Shown: positions 32,954 to 33,951 of the stretch, in pieces | Layout of the letters: each line of letters opens with the position of its first letter | Numbering within the stretch: position 1 is the stretch's first letter | DNA from: Eubacterium sp. TM05-53 | GTDB taxonomy: Bacteria; Bacillota_I; Bacilli_A; Erysipelotrichales; Erysipelotrichaceae | Assembly (NCBI RefSeq): GCF_003436425.1 | Contig: NZ_QSPK01000024.1 | Location: forward strand, 1 to 33,951 | DNA length: 33,951 nt | Reading direction: 5' to 3' | Notes under the pieces: model-generated | Database searches by the model: none | Told to the model about the DNA's origin: nothing | Seen by the model: the letters and a program-made list of their open reading frames with translations, nothing else | Position numbers and translations under genes: made by a program

Positions 32954-33945
32954 CTACAATAACAGTTTTTAAAGGGGACGGAATTGGCCCAGAAATTACA
33001 GATGCGGTAATCAAAGTGTTGAATGCTGCAGGTGCAGATTTAGAATATGAATTCTTTAATGTAGGTGCTAAGGTATATGAAGAAACAGGAGAGTACATTC
33101 CAGAAAAAGCGTTTGAATCTTACGAAAAGAATAAAATCTTATTGAAGTCTCCCATCACAACACCAGTTGGTAAAGGTTTTCGTTCATTGAATGTCACTTT
33201 GAGAAACAAATATGATTTATGGGCAAATATTCGCCCTGCTAAATCGAACCCTTGTATTCCTACGCGTTTTGAAAATGTAGATATCGTAACTTTTAGAGAA
33301 AACACAGAAGATCTATATGTAGGAAAAGAAGAACAGATTGATGAGAATACGGTATATGCATATAAAATCATCACAAAAAAAGCGAGCACAAGAATTATCA
33401 AGGCTGCTTTTGAATATTGTGTTAAGCACAATCGTAAAAAATTAACTTGTGTACATAAAGCGAACATCTTAAAAATGAGTGATGGTTTATTCCTTCACAT
33501 ATTTGAAGATATTGCCAAGGACTATCCTCAAATTGAAGCCAATTCTTTGATTGTAGATAACACTTGTATGCAGTTGGTTATGCATCCCGAACAATTTGAT
33601 GTGATGGTCATGCCAAATCTTTATGGAGATATCGTTTCCGATTTAACGAGTGGATTAATTGGTGGTTTAGGATTACTTCCTAGCTGTAATAAAGGTGATG
33701 AATATGCGATGTATGAAGCTGTACATGGCAGTGCTCCTGATATTGCAGGCAAACACATTGCCAATCCAAGTGCTTTATTATTGTCAGCTTGTATGATGTT
33801 AGATGATTTACATCAAGATGCCGTTTCTAATAAAATCCGAAAAGCTTTAAATAAAGTGTTTGAAGAACATTGTGTATTAACACCCGATCTTGGTGGTAGC
33901 GCAACAACAGAACAGTTCACAGACGAAATCATTAAAAATTTATAA
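32950..33945 (+). CDS. icd: Isocitrate dehydrogenase, NAD-type family
   Basis: 331 residues of the beta-decarboxylating dehydrogenase family. It turns isocitrate into 2-oxoglutarate. Motifs: GDGIGPEIT at 9-17, the substrate-loop [28 protein letters not shown] near 115, metal site [21 protein letters not shown], and [15 protein letters not shown] near 256. Size and the cofactor region suggest the short NAD-dependent type rather than the 400-residue NADP enzyme. 3-Isopropylmalate or homoisocitrate dehydrogenase are relatives, but the fusion-like overlap with citrate synthase and divergent aconitase favour isocitrate. Ends 6 nt before the window edge. Confidence 0.9.
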   Translation: MTTITVFKGDGIGPEITDAVIKVLNAAGADLEYEFFNVGAKVYEETGEYIPEKAFESYEKNKILLKSPITTPVGKGFRSLNVTLRNKYDLWANIRPAKSNPCIPTRFENVDIVTFRENTEDLYVGKEEQIDENTVYAYKIITKKASTRIIKAAFEYCVKHNRKKLTCVHKANILKMSDGLFLHIFEDIAKDYPQIEANSLIVDNTCMQLVMHPEQFDVMVMPNLYGDIVSDLTSGLIGGLGLLPSCNKGDEYAMYEAVHGSAPDIAGKHIANPSALLLSACMMLDDLHQDAVSNKIRKALNKVFEEHCVLTPDLGGSATTEQFTDEIIKNL

Positions 33946-33951
33946 AAAAAG

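Overview
The window looks like chromosomal DNA of a low-GC Gram-positive anaerobe. The DNA is AT-rich, genes are tightly packed with strong GGAGG-type ribosome binding sites and many 1-14 nt overlaps, and the regulation is of Firmicutes type (a T-box, a manganese riboswitch, many intrinsic terminators). The short HisG plus HisZ pair and the protein mix suggest a gut Erysipelotrichia-like lineage, but that placement is inference. I see no tRNA, rRNA, insertion sequence, prophage or CRISPR array.

Layout: (1) 1-2570: a minus-strand promoter for a gene leaving the left edge, rpiB with a small zinc-ribbon membrane protein, and divergent gdhA. (2) 2614-6498: a DUF1275 membrane protein, a histidine phosphatase, mntP under a manganese riboswitch, an SGNH hydrolase and a MATE transporter. 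(3) 6591-14322: ten minus-strand genes that read as one operon. They encode a SARP-type regulator, a membrane EAL phosphodiesterase, a transglutaminase-like lipoprotein, a PilC/GspF platform protein, four small single-pass membrane proteins and a PilT-type ATPase. This is the most unusual block: a stripped-down type IV pilus/type II secretion-like machine with its own regulator and c-di-GMP-turnover protein. (4) 14429-18755: murI, an M18 aminopeptidase, a Cof-type HAD phosphatase, thyA and folA. (5) 18831-19503: a small unknown gene preceded by a roughly 240-nt, strongly structured RNA whose hairpin loops repeat one motif. (6) 19579-27330: a T-box-controlled histidine operon, hisZ-G-D-C-B-H-A-F-I, ending in a NUDIX hydrolase where hisE might be expected. 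(7) 27351-29607: a CDF-type transporter, a CpXC protein and an unknown protein. (8) 29669-33945: aconitase, divergent from citrate synthase and isocitrate dehydrogenase.

Together the metabolic genes make 2-oxoglutarate from oxaloacetate and acetyl-CoA (region 8), turn it into glutamate (gdhA), and feed histidine and D-glutamate synthesis. A recurring local feature is that the -35 box of one operon lies inside or against the terminator hairpin of the operon before it.
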